From NCBI RefSeq assembly GCF_036345155.1, contig NZ_CP107772.1, positions 7,936,001 through 8,000,000 on the forward strand: a stretch of 64,000 nucleotides of DNA. The letters run 5' to 3'. Both the position numbers and the translations under genes were made by a program. The notes beneath the pieces are model-generated. The model was not told the DNA's origin. It was given only the letters and a program-made list of their open reading frames with translations, and ran no database searches. The number at the start of each line of letters is the position of its first letter. The stretch's first letter is position 1. Of this stretch, positions 1-7,964 are shown in pieces. The DNA comes from Streptomyces sp. NBC_00582 (lineage in GTDB: Bacteria; Actinomycetota; Actinomycetes; Streptomycetales; Streptomycetaceae).

Positions 1-373
1 CGCCGAGAACGTGGGCGTGCCGCTGCGGCTGCGCCAGGCCGAGCCGCGTGAACGCGACGAGCGGGTGGCCCTGTTGCTGGCCCTGGTGGGTCTCGCCGGG
101 CACGAGGCACAGCGGCCGGCCGAGCTCTCGGGCGGTCAGCAGCAGCGGGTCGCCATCGCCCGCGCCCTCGCCAACCGGCCCGCCCTGCTGCTCGCCGACG
201 AGCCGACCGGCCAGCTCGACGCCGCCACCGGCCTCGCGGTGATGGAACTGCTGCGGGCCGTGGTGCGCGGCGAGGGCGTCACGGCCCTCGTCGCCACCCA
301 CGACCCCCAACTCCTGGGCCTCGCCGACCGGGTGCTGGAGCTCGGCGACGGCGAGGTCGTCGAGCGTCCCTGA
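1..373 (+). CDS. ABC transporter ATP-binding protein (3' part only)
   Basis: C-terminal part of an ATPase subunit; the reading frame is open to the left edge (codons for A-E-N precede the first GTG at 11), so the start lies outside the window. The fragment holds the ABC signature LSGGQQQRVAIARAL, Walker B LLLADEPT followed by the D-loop GQLD, and the H-loop histidine in VATHDP. The LADEPTGQLD wording is typical of the MacB/LolD/FtsE-like export class, usually paired with an FtsX-type permease, which would lie to the left. Substrate cannot be told. Confidence 0.93.
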   Translation, partial: AENVGVPLRLRQAEPRERDERVALLLALVGLAGHEAQRPAELSGGQQQRVAIARALANRPALLLADEPTGQLDAATGLAVMELLRAVVRGEGVTALVATHDPQLLGLADRVLELGDGEVVERP

Positions 374-1237
374 TCAGGTGAGCTGCTGGACCTTCGCCCA
401 CGCGCACACCAGCAGCAGCACCAGCAGCGCCCCGCACACCCCCGCCTGGATCCACGGCCGGCGCCGGTCCCGGGGCGCGTAGGCGAAGGCCAGGGCCACC
501 GCGCCGCCCGTCAGCAGGCCGCCCAGGTGTCCCTGCCAGGACGTCAGGCCCGCCGAGATCACCAGCCACAGCAGCAGCCCCGCCATGAACCGGTTGACCT
601 GGCTCATGTCGGCGCCCAGCCGGCGGGCCAGGACGTAGTAGGCGGCGCCGACGCCGAAGATCGCGCCGGAGGCGCCGACCGTGAAGACCATGGGGACGAT
701 CAGCAGCACCAGCACCGAACCGCCGAGCGCCGACAGCAGGTAGAGGGCGAGATAGCGGATCCGGCCGAGCTGGGCCTCCACCACCCGGCCCAGGTTCCAC
801 AGCGACACCATGTTCATCACGATGTGCAGGATCCCGAACGTGCCCTGGGTGGGCGGCTGATGCAGGAACGCCCCGGTGAGCAGCCGGTACCACTCGCCGT
901 GCGCGACGCCCCAGGGGACGTAGCCGGGCGGCAGGGTGCCGAGCACGGCGAACCGGTTGACGACGTCCTCGTCCACCAACTCCGCCAGATACGCGAGCAC
1001 GTTGAGCCCGATCAGCGCGTACGTCACCAGCGGCACCGCCGACACCCGGCCGCCGACGACGGTACGGGCCTGACGCACCGACCGCGCGCCCTCCCGTACG
1101 CACTCGGGACACTGGTGGCCGACGGCCGCCTCCCGCATGCAGTCCGGGCAGATGAAGCGCTCGCAACGGACGCAGCGGACGTGGGACTCCACCTTGGGAT
1201 GGCGGTAGCAGGTGGTGACGGTGGACTCGGACTCCAC
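374..1237 (-). CDS. Rhomboid family intramembrane serine protease
   Basis: 287-residue polytopic membrane protease. The N-terminus has a Cys/His-rich zinc-binding stretch (CYRHP, CVRC, CPDC, HQC, CPEC), usual in actinobacterial rhomboids. The rhomboid core follows: HIVMN helix, catalytic serine in GASGAIFG, and catalytic histidine in the last core segment (WQGHLGG). I chose the GTG at 1237 because GAGGAG lies 8 bases upstream; an in-frame start at 1312 would add a low-complexity PRN-rich stretch encoded by a 15-bp tandem repeat and lacks a convincing ribosome site. It is expected to cleave single-pass membrane proteins within the bilayer; substrates are unknown. Confidence 0.9.
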   Translation of the reverse strand: MESESTVTTCYRHPKVESHVRCVRCERFICPDCMREAAVGHQCPECVREGARSVRQARTVVGGRVSAVPLVTYALIGLNVLAYLAELVDEDVVNRFAVLGTLPPGYVPWGVAHGEWYRLLTGAFLHQPPTQGTFGILHIVMNMVSLWNLGRVVEAQLGRIRYLALYLLSALGGSVLVLLIVPMVFTVGASGAIFGVGAAYYVLARRLGADMSQVNRFMAGLLLWLVISAGLTSWQGHLGGLLTGGAVALAFAYAPRDRRRPWIQAGVCGALLVLLLVCAWAKVQQLT

Positions 1238-1253
1238 GGACCGGCTCCTCGGG

Positions 1254-1310
1254 GCGTTTCTCGGCTGGGTGTTTCGCGGCGGGGCGTTTCTCGGCGGGGT
1301 GCTTCTCGAC
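1254..1310. repeat. 15-bp tandem repeat, about 4 units, in the rhomboid leader
   Basis: Units of 15 bp begin at 1254, 1269, 1284 and 1299, each built round GYKTTTCTCGGC-like sequence with a few changes. They lie just upstream of the chosen rhomboid start and would be in its leader. Since 15 is a multiple of three, the array also reads as a 5-residue PPRNA-like repeat if translation starts further upstream. Confidence 0.75.
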
Positions 1311-1359
1311 AAGAGCGAACAAAATAGCGAACGCCGCCGGGTGTGGGAGGGTGGGGGCC

Positions 1360-2082
1360 ATGGTCGCGATCAGTCTGAGCAAGGTCCAGGAGACCGCTCC
1401 CGCGCTGGTGAACCTCTACAAGAGCGCCGGGGTGTCCCTCACGAAGCACGGTCTGGACGGCCGGCGGGCCGCCGTCTACCTGGTGGTCGACTACTCGGGG
1501 TCGATGAAGCCGTACTACCGGGACGGCAGCGTGCAGGCGCTGGCCGACCGGGTGCTGGGCCTGTCCGCGCACCTCGACGACGACGGCCGGGTCCCCGTCG
1601 TGTTCTTCTCCACCGACGTCGACGCCGTCACCGACATCGAACTCGCCGGCCACCAGGGGCGGGTGGAGCGGATCGTGGCCGGGCTCGGGCACATGGGGAA
1701 GACCAGCTACCACCTGGCGATGGACGCGGTCATCGACCACTACCTCGACAGCGGCACGCGTGAGCCCGCGCTTGTCGTCTTCCAGACCGACGGCGGCCCC
1801 ATCAACAAGCTCGCCGCCGAACGCTATCTGTGCAAGGCGGCCAGGCTGCCGCTGTTCTGGCAGTTCATCGGCTTCGGCGACCGGGGCAGCAAGCAGTTCG
1901 ACTTCCTGCGCAAGCTCGACGAACTCGCCGTACCCGGCAAGCGCGTGGTCGACAACGCCGGGTTCTTCCACGCCGGTCCGGATCCGCGCCGGGTCTCCGA
2001 CGCGGAGCTCTACGACCGGCTGGTGGGCGAGTTCCCCAAGTGGCTGGTGGCGGCGCGGGCGGCGGGGATCGTACGGCCGTAG
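1360..2082 (+). CDS. VWA-domain protein (TerF/TerY-like tellurium-resistance type)
   Basis: 240 residues, cytosolic. A single von Willebrand A fold with the metal-ion adhesion site: D-Y-S-G-S in YLVVDYSGSMKPYY, a conserved Thr in GKTSYH, and the Asp in VVFQTDGGP. The length and the SGSMKPYYRDGSVQ stretch match the VWA proteins often linked to ter (tellurite/stress) genes. No other ter gene lies nearby, so the role is inferred from family only. Start ATG 1360 is preceded by GGAGG at 1346-1350; a GTG at 1351 would sit on that site. Confidence 0.85.
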   Translation: MVAISLSKVQETAPALVNLYKSAGVSLTKHGLDGRRAAVYLVVDYSGSMKPYYRDGSVQALADRVLGLSAHLDDDGRVPVVFFSTDVDAVTDIELAGHQGRVERIVAGLGHMGKTSYHLAMDAVIDHYLDSGTREPALVVFQTDGGPINKLAAERYLCKAARLPLFWQFIGFGDRGSKQFDFLRKLDELAVPGKRVVDNAGFFHAGPDPRRVSDAELYDRLVGEFPKWLVAARAAGIVRP

Positions 2083-2086
2083 CCTG

Positions 2087-3244
2087 CTACAGGGTGAGCA
2101 GCCGTGCGGCGAAGCGCTCTCCCATACGGAGGTGGGTCGCCGCGTCGGGGTGAAGGCCGTCGGGGAGCGGGAGTTCGCCGGCGTCGGCCTCGCCGTACAG
2201 CTCGCGGCCGTCCAGGTAGTGCAGGTGCGGGTCGTCGGCCGAGCGCTGCTCCACCAGGCGGGCGAGTGTGTCGCGGATGACGCGCAGCGTGAGCTTTCCG
2301 CTCGCCACCTCGGCCGGGTCGCCCATCGGCTGGAACCACGGCTTGCCCTCGGCGGCCGCGGTGAAGTCCAGGGCGGTCGGTCCGGGGGTGTCCTCGTGCA
2401 TGGGGCACAGGATCGGTGAGACGACCAGCAGCGGGACGGTCGGACGGCCCTCGCGGATCGTGTCGAGGAAGCCGTGGACGGCGGGGCCGAAGGCGCGCAG
2501 CCGCATCAGATCGGTGTTGACCAGGTTGATGCCGATCTTGACGCTGATCAGGTCGGCGGGGGTGTCGCGCAGCGCGCGGGCGGTGAACGGGTCGAGCAGG
2601 GCGCTGCCGCCCAGCCCCAGGTTGATCAGCTCCACGCCGCTCAGCGACGCCGCGTGCGCCGGCCAGACGCCGGTCGGGCTCGCCGCGTCGGAGCCGTGGC
2701 TGATCGAACTGCCGTGGTGCAGCCACACCCTGCGGCCCGAGGGCGGGGCGGGCTCGACCGGGGCGTCGGTGCGCAGCGCGAGGAGCTCGGTGGTCTCGTT
2801 GTGCGGGAGCCAGATCTCGATGTCCTTCGGCCCGCCCGGCAGAGCGGTGAAGCGGACGGTGCCCGGCTCGCCGGGGGAGAGGTCGCTGGTGCCGGCCGCC
2901 ATGTCGACGGTCAGGGTGCGGCCGCCGCCCGTCACGCTCGCGTGCCCGGCCGGGCGGCCGTCGACGAGGAGGTCGTAGACGCCGTCGGGGCGGGGCGGCG
3001 CGCCCACATAGGCCCGCCGGGTGGGCAGCGCGACCAGCTCGACGGCGGTGGCGGCGCTGCGGAAGGCCAGCCGTACGCCCGAGGGCTGGGACTCGGCCAT
3101 GAGCAACTGCCCGTCGGAGCACTGGGCGCGGGCCCGGGCGGGCAGCCGGTGCGGCAGGACGCCGTGCTCGGTGCGCTCGACGTCCAGGGCGCCGCGCAGC
3201 AGGTCCGCGGTGATCGGCGTGGTGATCCACGCGGGCCCGGTCAT
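2087..3244 (-). CDS. SGNH/GDSL-family hydrolase
   Basis: 385-residue esterase-like protein with no signal peptide. The N-terminal half (about 1-165) is beta-rich and resembles the accessory domain of SGNH_hydro_3-type enzymes. The catalytic half begins with HHGSSISHG (Ser about 180, in place of GDS), then the glycine of NLGLGGSALLDP, the N of KIGINLVN, and the C-terminal D-x-x-H in DGLHPD. It therefore keeps all four SGNH blocks. It overlaps the upstream tetR by 4 bases (ATGA), so the two are probably cotranscribed and this enzyme is likely under that regulator. Substrate unknown; carbohydrate or lipid ester. Confidence 0.88.
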   Translation of the reverse strand: MTGPAWITTPITADLLRGALDVERTEHGVLPHRLPARARAQCSDGQLLMAESQPSGVRLAFRSAATAVELVALPTRRAYVGAPPRPDGVYDLLVDGRPAGHASVTGGGRTLTVDMAAGTSDLSPGEPGTVRFTALPGGPKDIEIWLPHNETTELLALRTDAPVEPAPPSGRRVWLHHGSSISHGSDAASPTGVWPAHAASLSGVELINLGLGGSALLDPFTARALRDTPADLISVKIGINLVNTDLMRLRAFGPAVHGFLDTIREGRPTVPLLVVSPILCPMHEDTPGPTALDFTAAAEGKPWFQPMGDPAEVASGKLTLRVIRDTLARLVEQRSADDPHLHYLDGRELYGEADAGELPLPDGLHPDAATHLRMGERFAARLLTL

Positions 3245-3810
3245 GCGGCGGGCCAGGTGCGCAGCAGCGCGTCGAGGGCGTCCAGGACGCGGGTCCAGGT
3301 CTCGTCGGTGTCCGGGGCGCTGTGGCTGAAGCCGCCGCCCAGCTCCAGGCTGACATAGCCGTGGAAGACGCTGCCGAGCAGGCGGACCGCATGGGTCCGG
3401 TCCGGTTCCGCGAGGTCGTAGCCGCGCAGGATCGCCCGGGTCATCCGCGCGTGCCGGACCCCCGCGCTCGCGGCCGCCGTCTCCGGGTCGAGCCGGAGCT
3501 GGGCGGCGGCGTAGCGGCCGGGGTGCTCATGGGCGTAGTCGCGGTAGACGTTGGCCAGTGCGCTCAGGGCGTCCTTGCCGGCTCGTCCGGCCAGCGCCTC
3601 GGAGGCCCGGTCGGCGAGCTCCTCCAGGGCGAGCAGGGCGATCCGGGTCCGCAGGTCCTGGGAGTTGCGGACATGGGAGTACAGACTCGCCACCTTGACG
3701 TCGAACCGTCTGGCCAGCGCCGAGACGGTCACCTCGTCGAAGCCGACCTCGTCGGCCAGCTCGGCGCCCGCCCGCACCAGGCGTTCCGTGGTCAGCCCGA
3801 CCCGCACCAT
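3241..3810 (-). CDS. TetR/AcrR family regulator
   Basis: 189 residues. N-terminal HTH (VTVSALARRFDVKVASLYSHVRN) followed by a helical ligand domain of the type often annotated TetR C-terminal / WHG. ATG 3810 is chosen because the reading frame further upstream would run through the palindromic operator; GAAGGGAGA lies upstream of it. Divergent from the FBP-domain gene across the palindrome at 3843-3867, so autoregulation and control of that gene are likely. Cotranscribed with the SGNH hydrolase downstream. Confidence 0.9.
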   Translation of the reverse strand: MVRVGLTTERLVRAGAELADEVGFDEVTVSALARRFDVKVASLYSHVRNSQDLRTRIALLALEELADRASEALAGRAGKDALSALANVYRDYAHEHPGRYAAAQLRLDPETAAASAGVRHARMTRAILRGYDLAEPDRTHAVRLLGSVFHGYVSLELGGGFSHSAPDTDETWTRVLDALDALLRTWPAA

Positions 3811-3842
3811 GCCGTCTCTCCCTTCGCCTGAACCAAGTATGC

Positions 3843-3867
3843 ATTTGCCTAAAAGCTTTAGGCAAAT
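3843..3867. promoter_or_regulatory. 25-bp perfect palindrome, probable TetR operator
   Basis: Arms ATTTGCCTAAA and TTTAGGCAAAT (11 bp each, perfect) around a 3-base centre, in the 70-bp divergent gap between tetR (3810) and the FBP-domain gene (3881). It is A/T-rich against a G/C-rich background. Position and symmetry point to a TetR dimer site controlling both genes. Confidence 0.85.
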
Positions 3868-3880
3868 TACCGTCACCTCT

Positions 3881-4372
3881 ATGAAGCCGCTGACCGAGCA
3901 ACAGATCCGCGCCGCCTTCGTGAACTGCACCAAGGGCGAGGCCAAGCGCCTGTCCGTCCCGCGCGACCTGGCCGACCGGCCCTGGGACGACCTCGACTAC
4001 CTCGGCTGGCGCGACCCCCAGGCCCCCGACCGCGCCTACCTCGTCGCCGAACTGGACGGCCGTCCCACGGCCCTCGCCCTGCGCGCCTCCGCCGGCGCGG
4101 TCGGGCAGGCCCGGCGGAGCATGTGCTCGATGTGCCTGACCACCCACTCCGGCGGCGTCGCCCTGATGGTCGCCCCCCGGGCGGGGCGGGCCGGCCAGCA
4201 GGGCAACTCCGTGGGCGCGTACCTGTGCGCCGACCTCGCCTGCTCGCTCTACCTGCGCGGACTGCGCGACGCGGGCATCGGCGCCCGGCTGCCCGAGACG
4301 ATCACGCTGGAGGAGAAGATCCGGCGGACGACGACCAACCTCGCCGCCTTCGTCGCCAAGGTCACCGGCTGA
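3881..4372 (+). CDS. FBP-domain protein (EF-G-binding, FusB-like zinc finger)
   Basis: 163 residues. The middle and C-terminal part carries a four-Cys treble-clef pattern, C-S-M-C (in SMCSMCLTTH) and C-x4-C (in YLCADLACSLYLR), as in the C-terminal domain of FusB/FusC proteins that bind elongation factor G and protect from fusidic acid. Streptomyces homologues are common and their role is not settled. ATG 3881 starts only 13 bases after the palindromic operator and has a poor ribosome site, so the transcript may be nearly leaderless. Confidence 0.82.
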   Translation: MKPLTEQQIRAAFVNCTKGEAKRLSVPRDLADRPWDDLDYLGWRDPQAPDRAYLVAELDGRPTALALRASAGAVGQARRSMCSMCLTTHSGGVALMVAPRAGRAGQQGNSVGAYLCADLACSLYLRGLRDAGIGARLPETITLEEKIRRTTTNLAAFVAKVTG

Positions 4373-4375
4373 CGC

Positions 4376-5326
4376 TCACGCCCGGGCGGCCAGCACCTGG
4401 GCGCGGCACTCCTGCGGGGTGCCCCACGCCGTCCGCAGCGCCCGCGCCCGGGTCAGCCACAACGACAGGTCGTACTCCTCCGTGTACCCGATCGCGCCGT
4501 GCAGTTGCAGAGCCGTCCGCGCGGTGGCGTACGCCGCCTCGCAGGCGCTCACCTTCGCCGCCGCCACATCGGCGGGCGCCATCGTCACGGCGGCGCCCAG
4601 CACCAGCGGCCGGGCGAACTCCAGGGCCGTCCTCGCGTCCGCCAGCCGGTGCCTGACCGCCTGGAACGAGCCCACCGGCACCCCGAACTGCGTGCGCTGC
4701 CGCACATACGCCACCGTCCGGTCGAGCAGCGCCAGACCCACCCCCAACGCCTGGGCGGCGGTGGTGAGACGGGCCAGGAGCAGCGCCTCGGGCGCGGGCG
4801 GCCCGGCGCCGAGCAGCTCTCCGCCCGGCCGCAGCCGGGTCAGCCGCCGCGCCGGGTCCAGCGAGGCACGGACGGCGTCATGGCCGGGGGCGAGCCGCAG
4901 CCCGTCGGGCGCCAGCGACAGCCGTACGTCCGCCAGATCGCCGTCGAGCGCGTACGCCCCCTGGTACGCCACCGTCGCCACCGAGCCGCCCGCCGCCAGC
5001 GCCGGCAACAGCCTCTTCGCGGGGCCCGGTTCGCGGATCAGGGCCGCCGCGGTCACCGTCTCCACCACGGGACCCGGCACCGCGTGCCGCCCCAGCTCCA
5101 CGAACGCCACCGCCAGATCGACCGGCCGGAGCCCCAGCCCGTCGTACGCCTCCGGAACCGCCAGCGCGAACACCCCCGCGTCGGCGAGCCGCAACCACAG
5201 CGCCCGGCCCGGTCCGTGCTCCCCCCGGCCCCACGCCCGCACCGCCTTCGGCGTGTCCGCCGCCGTCAGCAGCGCGTCCAGGGAAGCGGCGAACGCCCGC
5301 TGCTCGGCGTCCAGGAGGAAGCGCAT
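4376..5326 (-). CDS. Acyl-CoA dehydrogenase, short subunit (FadE32/33-like)
   Basis: 316 residues, FAD-dependent. N-terminal helical domain (FLLDAEQRAFAASLDALL), middle beta part, and the C-terminal helical bundle ending HGAIGYTEEYDLSLWLTRA, characteristic of this family. The length matches the short partners (FadE32/FadE33 type) that form alpha2beta2 enzymes with a longer subunit in actinobacterial steroid breakdown. Its ATG overlaps the stop of the larger dehydrogenase by one base (TGATG), so the two are translationally coupled and probably form one heteromeric enzyme. The exact intermediate oxidised is inferred from cluster context only. Confidence 0.85.
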   Translation of the reverse strand: MRFLLDAEQRAFAASLDALLTAADTPKAVRAWGRGEHGPGRALWLRLADAGVFALAVPEAYDGLGLRPVDLAVAFVELGRHAVPGPVVETVTAAALIREPGPAKRLLPALAAGGSVATVAYQGAYALDGDLADVRLSLAPDGLRLAPGHDAVRASLDPARRLTRLRPGGELLGAGPPAPEALLLARLTTAAQALGVGLALLDRTVAYVRQRTQFGVPVGSFQAVRHRLADARTALEFARPLVLGAAVTMAPADVAAAKVSACEAAYATARTALQLHGAIGYTEEYDLSLWLTRARALRTAWGTPQECRAQVLAARA

Positions 5327-6465
5327 CAGCGGCGTCCCTTCGGCAGGCCGAGCAGCCGCTCGGCGACGATGTCGCGCTGGATCTCGTTGGTGCCCGCGTA
5401 GATGGGACCGGCGAGCGAGAACACATACCGCTCCGCCCAGTCGGTGTCCGCCCGCTCCCCCTCCTCGCCCAGCAGGTCGAGCGCCGTCTCGTGCAGCGCG
5501 ATGTCGTACTCGGACCAGAAGAGCTTGTTCAGGCTGGACTCCGGGCCGAGCCGCTCGCCCGCGAGGAAACGGCAGGCGGCCCCATAGGTGAAGAGCTGGT
5601 ACGCGCGGGCGCCGATCAGCGCGTCCGCGACCCGCGCGCCCTCCTCCGGGGGGCCGCCCCGCTCGCGCCACAGGGCGTGCAGACGCTCGGCGGACGCCAG
5701 GAAGCGGCCCGGGGAGCGCAGCGTGAGCCCGCGTTCGTTGGCCGCCGTCGACATCGCGATCCGCCAGCCCTGCCCGGGAGCGCCGATCACGTCCTCGTCC
5801 GGCACGAACACCTCGTCCAGGAACAGCTCCGCGAACGCCGGCTTCCCGTCGAGCCGGCCGATCGGACGGACGGTCACCCCGGGCGCGCGCAGGTCGAACA
5901 TGACGTAGGTGAGCCCCTGGTGGGGCTTCGCGGCGTCCGGGTCGCTGCGGAACAGACCGAAGGCGCGGTCGGCGAAGGCCGCGCGCGACGACCAGGTCTT
6001 CTGACCGCTCAAGCGCCAGCCGCCGTCCGCGCGCACCGCCCGCGAACGCAGAGCGGCCAGGTCCGAACCGGCCTCCGGCTCCGACCACGCCTGTGCCCAC
6101 ACCGTCTCGCCGCGCGCCATCGGCGGCAGCACCCGGGTCCGCTGTTCCTCGGTGCCGTGCTCCAGCAGGGTCGGGGCCAGCAGGCTGATCCCGTTCTGGT
6201 TGACGCGCCCCGGGGCGCCCGCCGCGTAGTACTCCTCCTCGAACAGCAGCCAGCGGATCAGACCGCAGTCCCGGCCGCCGTAGCGCGCGGGCCAGTCCAC
6301 CACCGACCAGCCGCCGGCGGCCAGTTCCGCCTCCCAGGCGCGGTGCGCCGCGAACCCCTGCGCCGTCTCCAGGGACGGCGGCGCGACCGCGGGCACGTGT
6401 GCGTCCAGCCAGGCACGGGCCTCGGCGCGGAACGCCTCCTCTTCCCGCGTGAGGGCGAGATCCAT
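5326..6465 (-). CDS. Acyl-CoA dehydrogenase, long subunit (FadE30/FadE31-like)
   Basis: 379 residues. Shows WAQAWSEPEAGSDLAALRSRA (FAD/acyl-CoA binding loop), GQKTWSSRAAFAD, and the C-terminal GTNEIQRDIVAERLLGLP block. At the usual place of the catalytic glutamate (YEGTNEIQR) this protein has Ala 357 (YAGTNEIQR), as expected of dehydrogenases whose base sits elsewhere or of a subunit in an alpha2beta2 enzyme. ATG 6465 is preferred over 6486 because GGGAGG stands 6 bases upstream. The gene is divergent from the IpdF-like SDR across a KstR2-like operator. Confidence 0.88.
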   Translation of the reverse strand: MDLALTREEEAFRAEARAWLDAHVPAVAPPSLETAQGFAAHRAWEAELAAGGWSVVDWPARYGGRDCGLIRWLLFEEEYYAAGAPGRVNQNGISLLAPTLLEHGTEEQRTRVLPPMARGETVWAQAWSEPEAGSDLAALRSRAVRADGGWRLSGQKTWSSRAAFADRAFGLFRSDPDAAKPHQGLTYVMFDLRAPGVTVRPIGRLDGKPAFAELFLDEVFVPDEDVIGAPGQGWRIAMSTAANERGLTLRSPGRFLASAERLHALWRERGGPPEEGARVADALIGARAYQLFTYGAACRFLAGERLGPESSLNKLFWSEYDIALHETALDLLGEEGERADTDWAERYVFSLAGPIYAGTNEIQRDIVAERLLGLPKGRR

Positions 6466-6492
6466 GGGCGGCCTCCCGGATGCCATCCTTCC

Positions 6493-6515
6493 CTAACAAG
6501 TGTTTGGTAGGTTAG
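6493..6515. promoter_or_regulatory. KstR2-like operator between fadE and ipdF-like genes
   Basis: The outer arms CTAAC/GTTAG enclose AACAAGTGTTTGGT (6495-6508). Against the published KstR2 box AnCAAGnnCTTGnT, 9 of the 10 fixed positions agree (C to T at position 9). It sits between the divergent starts at 6465 and 6525, where a repressor would block both. Confidence 0.78.
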
Positions 6516-6524
6516 CGTGGCGGT

Positions 6525-7313
6525 ATGACAGACGTCGAGACTCCGGCGTACGTGCCCGGGCACGGACTGCTCGCGGGCCGCACCGCCGTCATCACGGCGG
6601 CGGCCGGCGCGGGCATCGGCGGCGCGACCGCCCGGCGCTTCCTCCAGGAGGGCGCCCGCGTCCTGATCAGCGACGCCCACACCCGGCGCCTGAAGGAGTA
6701 CGAGGCCGAGCTGGCCGGCGAGTTCGGCGCGGCCTCGGTCGCCGCCGCCCCCTGTGACGTCACCGACGACCGCCAGGTCCGCGCCCTGTTCGACGCGGCC
6801 GTTCAGACGCACGGACGGCTCGACGTCGTCGTCAACAACGCCGGACTCGGCGGCACCGCCCCCCTCGTCGACATGACCGACGACCAGTGGACCCGCGTCC
6901 TCGACGTCACCCTCAACGGCACCTTCCGCTGCACCCGCGCCGCCCTGCGGCACCTGCGGGACACCGGCGGCGGGGTGATCGTCAACAACGCCTCCGTCGT
7001 CGGCTGGCGTGCCCAGGCCGGACAGGCCCACTACGCCGCCGCCAAGGCCGGGGTGATGGCGCTGACCCGCTGCGCGGCGATCGAGGCCGCCGCGTACGGG
7101 GTGCGGGTCAACGCCGTCGCCCCGAGCCTCGCCATGCACCCGCACCTGGTCAAGGTCACCACCCCCGAACTGCTCCGGGAACTCACCGCGCGCGAGGCCT
7201 TCGGCCGGTACGCCGAACCCTGGGAGGTCGCCAACGTGATCGTGTTCCTCGCGTCCGGCTACTCCTCGTACATGACGGGCGAGACCGTCTCCGTCAGCAG
7301 CCAGCACGCCTAG
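6525..7313 (+). CDS. ipdF: IpdF-like short-chain dehydrogenase (steroid C/D-ring catabolism)
   Basis: 262 residues. Rossmann motif TAAAGAGIGGATARRF with NAD(P) binding, VNNAG, and the catalytic triad S157, Y170, K174 (YAAAK). The N-terminal TAAAGxGIG wording and length match mycobacterial IpdF (Rv3559c), which oxidises the 5-hydroxy group of 5-OH-HIC-CoA after ring A/B removal from cholesterol. The gene lies next to a KstR2-like regulator and a FadA6-like thiolase, as in mycobacteria. Name assigned by motif and context, not by search. Confidence 0.8.
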   Translation: MTDVETPAYVPGHGLLAGRTAVITAAAGAGIGGATARRFLQEGARVLISDAHTRRLKEYEAELAGEFGAASVAAAPCDVTDDRQVRALFDAAVQTHGRLDVVVNNAGLGGTAPLVDMTDDQWTRVLDVTLNGTFRCTRAALRHLRDTGGGVIVNNASVVGWRAQAGQAHYAAAKAGVMALTRCAAIEAAAYGVRVNAVAPSLAMHPHLVKVTTPELLRELTAREAFGRYAEPWEVANVIVFLASGYSSYMTGETVSVSSQHA

Positions 7314-7335
7314 GACGACAGACGACAATGGGCCC

Positions 7336-7947
7336 GTGCCGACCAAGAAGAAGCCCCAGGTGACCGCCGCGCCCGCCCGGCGCCGCGAACTCCTCGACAC
7401 CGCCGCCGAGGTCTTCGCCGAGCAGGGCTACAACGCCACCACCGTCCGAAAGATCGCCGACCACGCCGGCATGCTCGCCGGCAGCCTCTACTACCACTTC
7501 GACTCCAAGGAGTCGATGCTCGAGGAGATCCTGCGCACCTTCCTCGACGAGCTGTGGGACGGCTACGACACCGTCCTCGGCGCCGGCCTCGGCCCCCGCG
7601 AGACGCTGGAGGCCCTGGTCACCGAGTCGTTCCGGGAGATCGACCGGCACCGCGCCGCCGTCGCGATCTACCAGAAGGAGAGCCGGCACCTGGTCGCGCA
7701 GGAGCGGTTCGCGTTCCTCGCCGACTCCCAGCGCCGGTTCGAGAAGGCATGGCTGTCCACGCTGGAACGCGGGGTCGGGCTCCAGGTCTTCCGCGCCGAC
7801 CTCGACGTCCGCCTCACCTACCGGTTCGTCCGCGACACCGTCTGGGTCGCCGCGTCCTGGTACCGGCCCGGCGGACAGCACAGCCCGGAGGAGATCGCCC
7901 GACAGTACCTGTCGATGGTGCTGGACGGGATCGCCGTACGCACATAA
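7336..7947 (+). CDS. kstR2: KstR2-like TetR repressor
   Basis: 203 residues starting at GTG 7336. N-terminal HTH: RRRELLDTAAEVFAEQG, then TTVRKIADHAGMLAGSLYYHFDSKES. The ADHAG-hLxGSLYxHFDSKES wording is close to KstR2 of Mycobacterium and Rhodococcus, which represses the HIP (C/D-ring) regulon and is released by HIP-CoA. Its usual neighbours (fadA6, ipdF, ipdABC, echA20) are all present, and two KstR2-like boxes occur at 6493-6515 and 12502-12515. It follows the ipdF-like gene by 22 bases and precedes fadA6 by 17, so one transcript is likely. Confidence 0.85.
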   Translation: MPTKKKPQVTAAPARRRELLDTAAEVFAEQGYNATTVRKIADHAGMLAGSLYYHFDSKESMLEEILRTFLDELWDGYDTVLGAGLGPRETLEALVTESFREIDRHRAAVAIYQKESRHLVAQERFAFLADSQRRFEKAWLSTLERGVGLQVFRADLDVRLTYRFVRDTVWVAASWYRPGGQHSPEEIARQYLSMVLDGIAVRT

Positions 7948-7964
7948 CCCACTGGGGAGTCGCC

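Noticed and set aside
4376..6499. Single 707-codon fused acyl-CoA dehydrogenase
   Set aside because: The upstream part of that frame is a shadow of the separate long FadE gene; the two genes meet at a TGATG overlap.
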